Source: Clostridia bacterium (GTDB taxonomy: Bacteria; Bacillota; Clostridia; Oscillospirales; CAG-272). From it: a DNA stretch of 33,352 nt. The position numbers and the translations under genes were made by a program. Location of the stretch: positions 1-33,352 of the forward strand of contig JAFXFN010000019.1 of the NCBI GenBank assembly GCA_017520505.1, given 5' to 3'. The notes under the pieces were generated by a model, which was given only the letters and a program-made list of their open reading frames with translations, was not told where the DNA came from and searched no databases. Shown here in pieces: positions 1-7,339 of this stretch; positions within the stretch are counted from its first letter, which is position 1, and every line of letters begins with the position of its first letter.

Positions 1-30
1 CCCATACCCCTAAAGATGCTCGAATGCGTC

Positions 31-80
31 CAAAGGCTCCCTCCGGGAGGGAGCTGTCAGCGAAGCTGACTGAAGGAGAG
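31..80. repeat. Dispersed palindromic repeat, two hairpins
   Basis: Two adjacent near-perfect hairpins are visible. The first pairs 37-44 with 46-53 (CTCCCTCC against GGAGGGAG). The second pairs GTCAGC at 56-61 with GCTGAC at 65-70 around a GAA loop, and is followed by TGAAGGAG. From general knowledge, elements of this form (a CTCCCTC hairpin followed by a CAGCGAAGCTG-type hairpin and a GGAG tail) occur in many intergenic copies in gut Clostridia. It lies downstream of the methyltransferase gene, so on the minus strand it could also act as an mRNA 3' end, but there is no good T-tract. Only one copy is in this window. Confidence 0.65.
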
Positions 81-121
81 TGCGTTACTAAGAATGCAGA
101 GAGAACGGCAAGGTGTTTTTA

Positions 122-793
122 TTACCAGATAAAAGGTATCATACGGTATTTTACTTTCCTTTTGTACTCTATGTATCCGACAAGCTCCTTTTCTAAAAAT
201 GCTTCCTCATATTTGATGCGTTTCGCAATTATAAATGGATATATAAGAAAAATTAAAAATGAATATACAGAGCCTAAAATAAGCGGAATGGACAAAAACA
301 AAAGAACGGTTGCAAAGTACATAGGATGACGGACTATTCCGTAAAGTCCGGTATTGATGACCTTTTGATTTTCCTGAACTTTAATAGTACGGCTCAGATA
401 TGCATTTTCACGAAGTACCTCGGCATAAATAATATAAGAAACAATAAAGATAACAGAGGCGCCGATAACGATGTAATTCGGCACCGTATACCAACTGAAT
501 CGGTATCCGAGTCCTGCTATAATAAATCCCGCTATAAACATTAAACCGCTTAATTTGATAATAATGCTTTGTTTTGAATGTTTTTCTTTAGCATCAAGTC
601 GTTTTTTAAGCAGTTCGGGTGATTTTATCAACATCACAATTCCTGCAAAAAACATCGGTATAAATAAAATACCGATAAACAACCAACCGTTTGGAAAATA
701 AATTGTCCCTGCAGGTAAAAATATTAGTAGCGCAACTAAAATAAATCCGAGTAAAAATTTTGTTATTGCGCTTATAAATAATTTTGTGTCCAT
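122..793 (-). CDS. Isoprenylcysteine carboxyl methyltransferase family membrane protein
   Basis: A 223-residue integral membrane protein with about five hydrophobic segments (roughly residues 8-28, 36-57, 80-98, 105-125, 165-195). The C-terminal half carries the ICMT/PEMT-type SAM-binding signature: GLYGIVRHPMYFA near residue 150, followed by the E-E, Y-x-x-Y and R-x-IP elements (YEE, GYIEYKRKVKYRMIPF). In this family the RHP motif and the C-terminal Glu/Tyr region bind S-adenosylmethionine. The substrate of bacterial members is mostly unknown and may be a lipid or a small isoprenoid. The ATG at 793 has AAGGA at a suitable distance. It starts 10 bases after the HIT gene stop, so the two are probably co-transcribed. 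The family call is firm, the substrate is not known. Confidence 0.8.
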   Translation of the reverse strand: MDTKLFISAITKFLLGFILVALLIFLPAGTIYFPNGWLFIGILFIPMFFAGIVMLIKSPELLKKRLDAKEKHSKQSIIIKLSGLMFIAGFIIAGLGYRFSWYTVPNYIVIGASVIFIVSYIIYAEVLRENAYLSRTIKVQENQKVINTGLYGIVRHPMYFATVLLFLSIPLILGSVYSFLIFLIYPFIIAKRIKYEEAFLEKELVGYIEYKRKVKYRMIPFIW

Positions 794-803
794 AAAAAAT
801 TCC

Positions 804-1262
804 TTATAACAACTTTTCTAATTCTGTTATCAATTTTGTTTTCATTAATTTTAATTCATTTTCAGAAGGGCGGTTATCAGGACTGTACATCTTCTCCATA
901 GGATACCACCACACGGGTCCTTTTCCATTATTACCGTGATCACCTAAATCTCCGTTTTTTCTCGGAAACAAGTGCCAATGCAGGTGGGTGTCTCCATTAC
1001 CTAATAATTCGTAATTCATTTTTTCGGCACAAAATGCTTTTGATACAGCTTCCGCAACAATGGACATTTCTTCTAAAAATTTCATTTTTAGTGGATGATC
1101 TAATTGAAATAATTCTGTTTTATGTTCTTTACAAAGAAACAGCGTATATCCTTTGAAATGCTGATTGTCACCAATCACTACATAACCCGTTTTTAATTCT
1201 TTTACAAACCAAGGATTGTTGTTTTTCTTTATCATATCTATTCTGTCACATATTAAGCACAT
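804..1262 (-). CDS. HIT family hydrolase/transferase
   Basis: A 152-residue histidine-triad protein. It begins MCLICDRID, as typical HIT proteins do with an N-terminal C-x-x-C, and has the catalytic triad HLHWHLFPR about residue 92 (H-x-H-x-H-x-x). Such proteins hydrolyse or transfer nucleotidyl groups, often on AMP-lysine or ApnA-type substrates; the exact substrate is not shown. The open frame runs upstream to 1379, but those codons lie in the tRNA terminator. The ATG at 1262 has an AGGAG eight bases upstream and matches the family start, so I place the start there. It probably forms a two-gene unit with the methyltransferase downstream. Confidence 0.88.
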   Translation of the reverse strand: MCLICDRIDMIKKNNNPWFVKELKTGYVVIGDNQHFKGYTLFLCKEHKTELFQLDHPLKMKFLEEMSIVAEAVSKAFCAEKMNYELLGNGDTHLHWHLFPRKNGDLGDHGNNGKGPVWWYPMEKMYSPDNRPSENELKLMKTKLITELEKLL

Positions 1263-1352
1263 AATGATATCTCCTAATATCACAATTTCAAAAAACATCT
1301 TTAATCGCTGATACGATATAATATGCAGAAGGGCATAGCCTGCGGCTTGGAT

Positions 1353-1395
1353 AAAAAAGAAGTAACTTTTGGTAGACAAAAGTTACTTCTTTTTT
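1353..1395 (-). terminator. Perfect 18-bp terminator hairpin after tRNA-Arg
   Basis: The arms 1353-1370 and 1378-1395 are perfect reverse complements (18 bp) around the 7-base loop 1371-1377. Each arm ends in six A or T, so the hairpin can work in both directions. On the minus strand the upstream arm begins with the final A of the tRNA CCA end, and the downstream arm ends in T6. It separates the tRNA from the HIT gene. Confidence 0.85.
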
Positions 1396-1471
1396 GGCCT
1401 ACCCTATGGGATTTGAACCCATAACCGTCAGAATCGGAATCTGATACTCTATCCAATTGAGCTAAGGGTAG
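1395..1471 (-). tRNA. tRNA-Arg, anticodon CCG, CCA encoded
   Basis: A 77-base cloverleaf read on the minus strand. The acceptor CTACCCT pairs with AGGGTAG, the D-stem GCTC pairs with GAGT, the anticodon stem TCAGA pairs with TCTGA around the loop TTCCGAT, and the T-arm is ATGGG-TTCAAAT-CCCAT. The discriminator is G and CCA is encoded. Loop positions 34-36 read CCG, which decodes the Arg codon CGG. Position 32 is U. It lies 25 bases downstream of the TtcA-like gene on the same strand and is followed directly by a strong terminator, so it may be transcribed from the upstream gene. Confidence 0.95.
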
Positions 1472-1496
1472 ATGAGTGACATAAAAATTATATCAC

Positions 1497-2198
1497 TTAA
1501 TATTCATCAAGAAAATTTGTATGCTTTCCGTCTTTGCTATAGCCGATGACCGTATTTAAATTTACGTTGTGCGTGCTTTTGAAAATATTCGCTTCAACCT
1601 GCGGATATTCTTCTTTCATACTGTTTATAAGCCGTTTCATTTCTTGACGCTTTGACTCCATAACCGCATTTTCATCAGCAATTTTTTCTGTAAAACGACA
1701 AGCGCACTGTAAAAATTCAAGCTCGTTATAATTTCGCCAAGCAATTATATCATCCTCGCCTACACAGTACATAGGACGTATAAGCTCCATACCGGGGAAG
1801 TTTGTAGAATGAAGCTTCGGCATCATTGTCTGATACTGTCCGCCGTACAAAAGTCCCATAAGTACAGTTTCAATAACATCATTATAATGGTGTCCCAAAG
1901 CAATTTTGTTACATCCAAGCTCCCTGGCGAATCGGTACAAATAACCTCGTCTCATTCTTGCACATATATAGCAAGGGGATTTTTCAATGTGCTCAACAGA
2001 TGTAAAAATATTAGTGTCGTATATGCGAATAGGGACACGTAAAAGCTCAGCGTTTGAAATTATTTTTTCACGGTTTTTAGGGCTGTAGCCGGGATCCATT
2101 ACTACAAATTCAAGCTCAAAGGGAATATCGCTGTGCCGCTTCAATTCCTGCATAAGCTTTGCCAAAAGCATCGAATCCTTACCGCCTGACATGCACAC
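1497..2198 (-). CDS. TtcA-like PP-loop ATPase (tRNA 2-thiolation family)
   Basis: PP-loop ATPase of the TtcA/TilS superfamily. It has the pyrophosphate-binding SGGKDS at the very N-terminus of this frame, a C-x-x-C (SPCYICARMRRGYLY, about residue 75), the GHHYNDVIET segment, and a second cysteine cluster (QCACRF). The TtcA family uses three cysteines to hold a [4Fe-4S] cluster and thiolates cytidine 32 of tRNA. The interval given starts at the first conventional start codon (GTG at 2198; an in-frame ATG lies at 2192). The true protein almost surely begins earlier: the same frame is open to 2333 and encodes a family-like N-terminus (RSINKKFRKGIWNKF, then ELIQPNDKIAV) but has no ATG, GTG or TTG. 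Full length would be about 270-278 residues. It overlaps or abuts the lipid kinase upstream. Confidence 0.8.
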   Translation of the reverse strand: MCMSGGKDSMLLAKLMQELKRHSDIPFELEFVVMDPGYSPKNREKIISNAELLRVPIRIYDTNIFTSVEHIEKSPCYICARMRRGYLYRFARELGCNKIALGHHYNDVIETVLMGLLYGGQYQTMMPKLHSTNFPGMELIRPMYCVGEDDIIAWRNYNELEFLQCACRFTEKIADENAVMESKRQEMKRLINSMKEEYPQVEANIFKSTHNVNLNTVIGYSKDGKHTNFLDEY

Positions 2199-2333
2199 GG
2201 CGATCTTGTCATTCGGCTGTATAAGCTCGTAATTTCTTACGCCCTCAATAAACTTATTCCATATTCCTTTGCGGAATTTTTTATTTATACTGCGTTCAAC
2301 AAGACCGCATTTATCAAGCTCTTTTATTAAAAT
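2199..2333 (-). other. In-frame N-terminal extension of the TtcA-like gene without a usual start codon
   Basis: This stretch continues the TtcA-like reading frame upstream with no stop. Its translation resembles the N-terminal helix that precedes the PP-loop in relatives of this subfamily. Candidate starts are non-canonical (ATT at 2333, ATA at 2327 sharing its A with the upstream TAA). A second possibility is the ATG at 2310, which has an AAAAGAG eight bases upstream but sits in the neighbouring frame; removing the single C at 2307 would give an ATG joined directly to the conserved region. Either an unusual start or a one-base frameshift is implied. Confidence 0.6.
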
Positions 2334-3190
2334 TTAAATTTCAATGCACCCGGAACTATGTCAAGATTTATAGATTTATTTTTATCTTTAACATATTCGA
2401 TCTCGCCGTCTACGCAGTAATAACCAACTTGAGATATTTCCACATGTCTACATTTGATATATGTAAAATAATCGCGGAACTTTTCAATTATTTTTCCGTC
2501 TTTTACGTGTTGACCTTTTTTATAAACGCCTATAAGGGATATAAATTTAAGCCTCGACATTTTTTTGACCATGATAAGCTCCATCACGCCGTCTGTAACA
2601 TCAGATTCCGGTGATGAATGAAAACCACCGCCGTAGTATGAACCGTTGGCGATAAGGCAGAGCAGATATTCACCTTCAAAAACATGCTCTTTACCATCTG
2701 AATCTACAGCTTTTACGGACATAAATTGTCCGAATTTTTTGAAAAACCGCGCCGCAACACTCAAAATATAAGCCATACTTCCGGAGATCAACGGCTTTTT
2801 CTTCATATCTGCCGTTTTTATTACAACATCGCAGTCAAAACCTATATTAAACATATTAACATAGTATCTGTCGTTGTACTTTACTACATCACAGCTTACG
2901 GTCTTATCCTTTGCGATGCGCAAAAAGTCATTTCCTGTTCCTGCGGGGAATGCGGAAAGGATAGCGCTGTCAGCGTATTTACTTCTGAGAATACCGTTAA
3001 CAGCTTCGTTTATAGTACCGTCTCCGCCATATACTGTCAGATGAACATTTTCTTTTTCGTTACAGATATCAAATGCTATGCGCTCAGCATCTCCGATACC
3101 TTTTGTTGTGCATACCTCAGCACCGTCCGAGATATATTTTTCGGCAAGGCCCTGACCTGCTTTCGGGTTGATAATATTTATATTATACAT
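2327..3190 (-). CDS. Diacylglycerol kinase family lipid kinase
   Basis: A 287-residue soluble lipid kinase of the DagK/YegS/LCB5 family. It shows the N-terminal NPKAGQG nucleotide-binding motif, the GGDGTINEAVNG signature about residue 55, and the downstream FPAGTGNDFLR motif, followed by the beta-rich C-terminal domain containing GGGF and the metal/activity region DGVMELI. In Firmicutes this family phosphorylates diacylglycerol (recycling to phosphatidate) or related lipids. The ATG at 3190 has GGGGA seven bases upstream; an in-frame GTG at 3205 lies inside the likely leader. It is downstream of the lipoprotein gene and its stop touches the TtcA-like gene, suggesting translational coupling. 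The substrate is inferred from the family. Confidence 0.88.
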   Translation of the reverse strand: MYNINIINPKAGQGLAEKYISDGAEVCTTKGIGDAERIAFDICNEKENVHLTVYGGDGTINEAVNGILRSKYADSAILSAFPAGTGNDFLRIAKDKTVSCDVVKYNDRYYVNMFNIGFDCDVVIKTADMKKKPLISGSMAYILSVAARFFKKFGQFMSVKAVDSDGKEHVFEGEYLLCLIANGSYYGGGFHSSPESDVTDGVMELIMVKKMSRLKFISLIGVYKKGQHVKDGKIIEKFRDYFTYIKCRHVEISQVGYYCVDGEIEYVKDKNKSINLDIVPGALKFKF

Positions 3191-3215
3191 ACTTTTTCCC
3201 CACACTTACAGAATA

Positions 3216-3240
3216 AAGGGGGCGTTAGGTGCACCCCCTT
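3216..3240 (-). terminator. Possible weak terminator or attenuator
   Basis: AAGGGGG at 3216-3222 pairs with CCCCCTT at 3234-3240, a 7-bp GC-rich stem in the gap between the lipoprotein gene and the lipid kinase. The following T-run on the minus strand is short (TTTATT), so some read-through into the kinase is likely. Confidence 0.4.
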
Positions 3241-3252
3241 AATTTATTACGA

Positions 3253-4113
3253 TTATTCTTCTACAGCCGAAGTATCTTCGGGTGTTTCTGTGTTTTCTTC
3301 AATTTCCTTCAAGTCAAAGGAAACATTGTCTCCGTTATTAAGTACCAATTCAGAAAGGGGAACTGTAACGAGCTCGTCATTTACATAAACAACCCACTTC
3401 TTTGCTTCGCTTTCAGCAGAGTCACCGATCTTAACGATAGATGTCTTATCCTCGGAAAGCTCGATTTTCATTTCACTGACGCTTGCACCTTCAGCGAGAA
3501 GCTCTGTCTTACCTTCTTTCTTTGCAGCGGAGTTGAACGCTGAAATGTTAAAGAAGTTGTAAAGCGTGAGGTCTGTCTTGTCACCGCTGAATGTAACTGA
3601 TTCTTCATCTATAAGCTTCTTTGCACCATCTGTTGCATTGAATGTCAAAGAGATCGTTCTGTAGGTGTTTTCTTCGATCTTAAATTCAACAAGGTCGTAA
3701 TTTTTAAGAACACAGTCCTTGGAATCTTCAACCTTTTTACCGTTTACGTAAACATACCAGAGATAGGGAAGTCCATCTTCACTTGTACCTGCATTGAATG
3801 TTGCAATGCTGTCTACGGTAACGTTTTTACCTATATCTGTTGAAATCTTGAAATCTTTCTTTTTGCTTGTGCAAAGCGCCTGCAAAGCAAGGTAAGGTGT
3901 TGCACTCTTTTCCCAGTCGTTTTCAGCACTTTCGTTAGGCTGAACACGAACTGCGTCAAGATACAGGAACTTTTTACCGGCTGTATTGTAAACATAGACC
4001 GATACGTATGTCGTATTTTCCGTAGGATCTTCGGTGTTGCCGGAGCATGCCGCAAGCACGGAAGAAAGCATCAAAACGGAAAGAATAAGTGAAATGAGCT
4101 TAGTAATTTTCAT
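3253..4113 (-). CDS. Secreted lipoprotein with two DUF4430-like repeats
   Basis: A 286-residue lipoprotein. A positively charged start and hydrophobic stretch (residues 4-19) lead to the lipobox LAAC with Cys23, then a Thr/Glu-rich linker. Two similar modules follow, about residues 35-153 and 154-275. Each ends in a W-x-V/Y-YVN pattern (LWYVYVNGKKV; KWVVYVNDELV) followed by a gap and a GD/YD-V-x-F strand (YDLVEFKI; GDNVSFDL). That is the shape of the transcobalamin-C-like DUF4430 fold, which is found in surface proteins that bind ligands or other proteins. No ligand can be named. It has its own consensus promoter. The Shine-Dalgarno GGAGG is 14 bases from the ATG, which is long, and no alternative in-frame start exists. 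Confidence 0.78.
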   Translation of the reverse strand: MKITKLISLILSVLMLSSVLAACSGNTEDPTENTTYVSVYVYNTAGKKFLYLDAVRVQPNESAENDWEKSATPYLALQALCTSKKKDFKISTDIGKNVTVDSIATFNAGTSEDGLPYLWYVYVNGKKVEDSKDCVLKNYDLVEFKIEENTYRTISLTFNATDGAKKLIDEESVTFSGDKTDLTLYNFFNISAFNSAAKKEGKTELLAEGASVSEMKIELSEDKTSIVKIGDSAESEAKKWVVYVNDELVTVPLSELVLNNGDNVSFDLKEIEENTETPEDTSAVEE

Positions 4114-4119
4114 ATCAGG

Positions 4120-4140
4120 TAATTAAACCTCCTTTAATTA
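4120..4140 (-). promoter_or_regulatory. Hairpin presenting the Shine-Dalgarno of the lipoprotein gene
   Basis: TAATTAAA at 4120-4127 and TTTAATTA at 4133-4140 form a perfect 8-bp inverted repeat whose 5-base loop is exactly the Shine-Dalgarno GGAGG (minus strand, 4132-4128). Folding would shorten the otherwise long 14-base spacing to the ATG at 4113. The stem is A-T only and weak, so function is inference. Confidence 0.5.
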
Positions 4141-4157
4141 AAGACATCTACTTTTTG

Positions 4158-4186
4158 ATTATACTACAAATAATCTGTATTGTCAA
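4158..4186 (-). promoter_or_regulatory. Sigma-A promoter of the lipoprotein gene
   Basis: A perfect consensus: -35 TTGACA (4181-4186), 17-base spacer, -10 TATAAT (4158-4163), both on the minus strand. Transcription should start near 4151, giving a leader of about 38 bases that contains the Shine-Dalgarno hairpin. Confidence 0.88.
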
Positions 4187-4228
4187 GTAAATAAATTATT
4201 ATTTAACTATAATTGACAATATTTTATA

Positions 4229-6793
4229 TTAATGTCGAGTACAAAGTGAGTTTGCAGCTTTTTTGTCTGTTCTTGTTATACCTATATATTTTCCCGATTG
4301 TATTGCATTCTGGAATACAGGGTATCTGTCAGATGAGTATGGCAGAGATGCTCCAAGCGGTCTGTAAATATACTGTGCGTCAACCACATAAGTGAACACA
4401 GGGAAGGAACGCTTTGTTTCAAGAACAAGCGCCTGCTTTATCTTGTTGGGACAAGAGTCATTTGCAATACACTTATAATCGGCGCAGAAGTCTACAAGTA
4501 TATGCTTGTTACAATATTCTGTAGGCTGTGTACCGGGTGCATAATAAAGCGTTTCGCATTGATTATGTCTTGGATCAAGTCCGCAAGTGTCCGGATTATA
4601 AAGAAGACCTGAGCTTGCACAAATATCAACTTGTATAAGATCGTCATCTTCATAGAATGATTTCGGCGAAAGGCTTCCGTTTTCAAGTCCTTCGATTATA
4701 TTCTCATGAAGTTTCATCATAACATTGTCAAATGCGAATACGGCAGGTGCTGATCCTGTATTAGGTAATGTTTTAGGATCTTCAAAGCCATACCAGGTAG
4801 CCGCAACGTAATACGGTGTAAATCCGCAGAACCACATATCATGTGAAAACATCGAAGTACCTGTTTTTCCTGCAATAGGCATATATTTACCTATTTTCAT
4901 TGACTTATCTTTCGCAACCGCTTCCATCATCTTCGTCATTGTATTTACGGTTTCCTCGCTGAATACAGACGTGCTGACCTGCTTGTTATTCAGCACAGTA
5001 TTTCCGTTGGCATCAGTCACAAGTGAATATGTGCGTGACTTTGTATGGATACCGTTATTTCTGAACGTTGTATATGCACTTGCCATTTCACGGACGGTAA
5101 CACCGAGTGTTGTAGCACCCATAGCAAGCGGCGCCTGACCGAGGTCGGTCATTTCAGCACCGGATGATGTTATATATTTTTCCTCAAGACTTTCAAGTCC
5201 GAGTTTTTGGGTAAATTCGTACGAGCGTTCTATTCCCACAAGGTCAAGTACACGGATTGCTGATGTGTTGAGTGACACCCTGACTGCGTATGCAACGGTT
5301 TTAAGTCCTTGATATGTCTTGGTTACGTTCTTCGGCCAGTCATTATAATTCTTGTCAAAGGAGTAGGGAATATCATCAACTATTGTTCCCGGGGTTATAA
5401 GTCCAAGCTCAAGCGCAGGGCCGTAAACCGAAAGCGGTTTAATTGACGAACCGGGGGAACGTTTCGTTTGTGTTGCGTAGTTAAGCCCTCTGTTAAGAAG
5501 CTTTTCTCCTCGTCCGCCTACAATACCGAGACAGTCGCCTTTAGGATCGCAAACGACCATCGCAGACTGTGGCTTTATTATCAGATTATGGTCTGATTTT
5601 GAGAATGTATTTTCATCTGTATATGCCTTTTCCATAATATTCTGGACTTCGGGATCCATACAGAGGTAAATATTAAGGCCTCCCGAATAGAGCATATTGG
5701 AAGCGATCTCGCGTCCGACGCCCTTTTCTTCCATAAGATCTGCGATTATATCTTCAATAGCAGCATCAACGTAATATGAACTTACCGAATTTGAATTGTT
5801 CGTCTGATCTTTTTGCAGATTGATAACAAGCTCTTGGTCGAATGCTTCGTCGAATTCACGCTGATTTATAAGACCGTACCTAAGCATTGTTTTCAGAACT
5901 GTATTTCGTCTGTCAGTATTATTATCGGGATTCTGAACGGGATCAAACTTTGTGGGATATTTTGTAATAGAAGCAAGGGCAGCACATTCAACAAGCGACA
6001 ATTCTGAAACATCCTTGCCGAAATATGTGTATGCTGCTGTTTTTACTCCCGAACAGCCTTGAGAAAGGTAGATCGTGTTCAGATAAAGCTCAAGTATCTC
6101 GTCCTTGCTCATTTTCTTTTCAAGGTAAAGCGCTCTGAAAATTTCCTGAACCTTTCGCTGAATAGTTACCTCATCTTCGCCTGTGAGGTTCTTAATCAGC
6201 TGCTGTGTTATGGTAGAACCGCCGAATGAACCGCCCGACGGCAAGAAGAAATTTTTAACAGCACCGAGCGTTCTGTACCAGTCAACACCGCTGTGATCAC
6301 GGAATCTGTGGTCTTCAATAGCAATGAAAGCATCCTTCAGATGCTCAGGCATCTGGTCAATAGACACCCAGATTCTGTTTTCGGAGCCGTGAATACGTTC
6401 TTCTTCGATTTCGACAGGCTCGCCCTGTTTATCGTAATAATAAAACTTTGATGTTGCATTTTGTTCTGTTTTCAATACATTTATATCTATTTCTGGATCG
6501 ATATTCGATTTCAGATAGAAAATGAATATAGTTCCTGAAATAATACCTGTAATGATGCATACCAAAAGTATGGTTGCAACTATATTGAACATATATGAAA
6601 CAACACGTGCAATCACACGGAATATTATTGAAATACTGCGTTTAAACGCTTTTTTCCAGTTTACTTCCTGCCCTTGATCACGGTAATACTGTTCATAAGC
6701 ATCTTTTTTATTTTTTATAAAATTATAGATCTTTTTGAAAAATCCGACTACAGCGGATTTTGTTTTTAAAAGAAATTCTTTAATTTGAAACAC
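4229..6793 (-). CDS. Class A penicillin-binding protein (PBP1A/1B family)
   Basis: A bifunctional peptidoglycan glycosyltransferase/transpeptidase of about 854 residues. A charged cytoplasmic tail (1-55) and one membrane anchor (about 57-94) precede the GT51 domain with EDHRFRDHSG (catalytic Glu160), GGSTITQQLIKN (191-202) and the RKVQEI...ELYLN motif. The transpeptidase has SxxK as SSIK (449-452), SLN (507-509) and KTG (643-645). The tail holds eight or more cysteines. It polymerises and crosslinks lipid II outside the membrane. The frame opens with GTG at 6793, but GAGGTG there is itself the Shine-Dalgarno; the codon at a normal distance is ATT at 6784, giving 851 residues. There is a TATAAT at 6828-6833 but a poor -35. 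No clear terminator is seen after the stop. Confidence 0.93.
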   Translation of the reverse strand: MFQIKEFLLKTKSAVVGFFKKIYNFIKNKKDAYEQYYRDQGQEVNWKKAFKRSISIIFRVIARVVSYMFNIVATILLVCIITGIISGTIFIFYLKSNIDPEIDINVLKTEQNATSKFYYYDKQGEPVEIEEERIHGSENRIWVSIDQMPEHLKDAFIAIEDHRFRDHSGVDWYRTLGAVKNFFLPSGGSFGGSTITQQLIKNLTGEDEVTIQRKVQEIFRALYLEKKMSKDEILELYLNTIYLSQGCSGVKTAAYTYFGKDVSELSLVECAALASITKYPTKFDPVQNPDNNTDRRNTVLKTMLRYGLINQREFDEAFDQELVINLQKDQTNNSNSVSSYYVDAAIEDIIADLMEEKGVGREIASNMLYSGGLNIYLCMDPEVQNIMEKAYTDENTFSKSDHNLIIKPQSAMVVCDPKGDCLGIVGGRGEKLLNRGLNYATQTKRSPGSSIKPLSVYGPALELGLITPGTIVDDIPYSFDKNYNDWPKNVTKTYQGLKTVAYAVRVSLNTSAIRVLDLVGIERSYEFTQKLGLESLEEKYITSSGAEMTDLGQAPLAMGATTLGVTVREMASAYTTFRNNGIHTKSRTYSLVTDANGNTVLNNKQVSTSVFSEETVNTMTKMMEAVAKDKSMKIGKYMPIAGKTGTSMFSHDMWFCGFTPYYVAATWYGFEDPKTLPNTGSAPAVFAFDNVMMKLHENIIEGLENGSLSPKSFYEDDDLIQVDICASSGLLYNPDTCGLDPRHNQCETLYYAPGTQPTEYCNKHILVDFCADYKCIANDSCPNKIKQALVLETKRSFPVFTYVVDAQYIYRPLGASLPYSSDRYPVFQNAIQSGKYIGITRTDKKAANSLCTRH

Positions 6794-6887
6794 CTCTTGT
6801 GAAAAAGTTACTTATAATATTTTTATCATTATACCGCATAAATTTCAAGAGATGAATTTAAATTTATTGTTAATACATATTTATATG

Positions 6888-7169
6888 TCATTTTCGCTTC
6901 TTGGCTTTCTCGCATCGTTGATATATATCGGTTACTTTTACAAGGATTATATCATCACCTATACGCTCGATACATTCCCAAGGGATCAGTATATCATCTC
7001 CTCGGCTTATGCCGAGAAAATTACATTCTCCCGGAACTATGATCGACAAAAGCTTTCCTTGAACAATATCTATCTGACCGTCAACTACATATCCGAGTCG
7101 TCTTCCGTCACAAATGTTTATAACCTCTTTGTTTTTCATAGCATCAAGTGTACTTATACAACAGCTCAT
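6888..7169 (-). CDS. YlmC/YmxH family sporulation-associated protein (PRC-barrel)
   Basis: A small 93-residue protein with a single PRC-barrel-like fold: DGRRLGYVVDGQID about residues 21-34, then GDDILIPWECIERIGDDIILV about 57-77, ending in a basic tail. This matches the YlmC/YmxH family of Clostridia and Bacilli, which is linked to sporulation by genome distribution and expression. Its molecular role is not known. The ATG at 7169 has GGAGG at good spacing. It lies upstream of the penicillin-binding protein gene on the same strand, with a 94-base gap. I see no clear promoter for a sporulation sigma factor. Confidence 0.82.
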   Translation of the reverse strand: MSCCISTLDAMKNKEVINICDGRRLGYVVDGQIDIVQGKLLSIIVPGECNFLGISRGDDILIPWECIERIGDDIILVKVTDIYQRCEKAKKRK

Positions 7170-7339
7170 ATCCTTCCTCCGTTTTGTTTAACTTATTATC
7201 ATCTTTATTCAGCGGATGATGCAATTAGATATATCACGATAAAAATTTACAAATACAGCAGGATAATTTTTATATGTACATCACAAATTTGAAAATCAGC
7301 GATAGTATATTAACTAACAATTATCCAAGGAGTCAATTA

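Noticed and set aside
460..625. Not applicable to DNA: exonuclease block in PolC taken for an inserted domain
   Set aside because: PolC enzymes normally carry the proofreading domain inside the PHP domain, so this is the standard arrangement (numbers are residues of PolC).
6855..6905. AT palindrome ACATAT/ATATGT downstream of the YlmC gene as a terminator
   Set aside because: Only six A-T rich pairs and no T-run follow.
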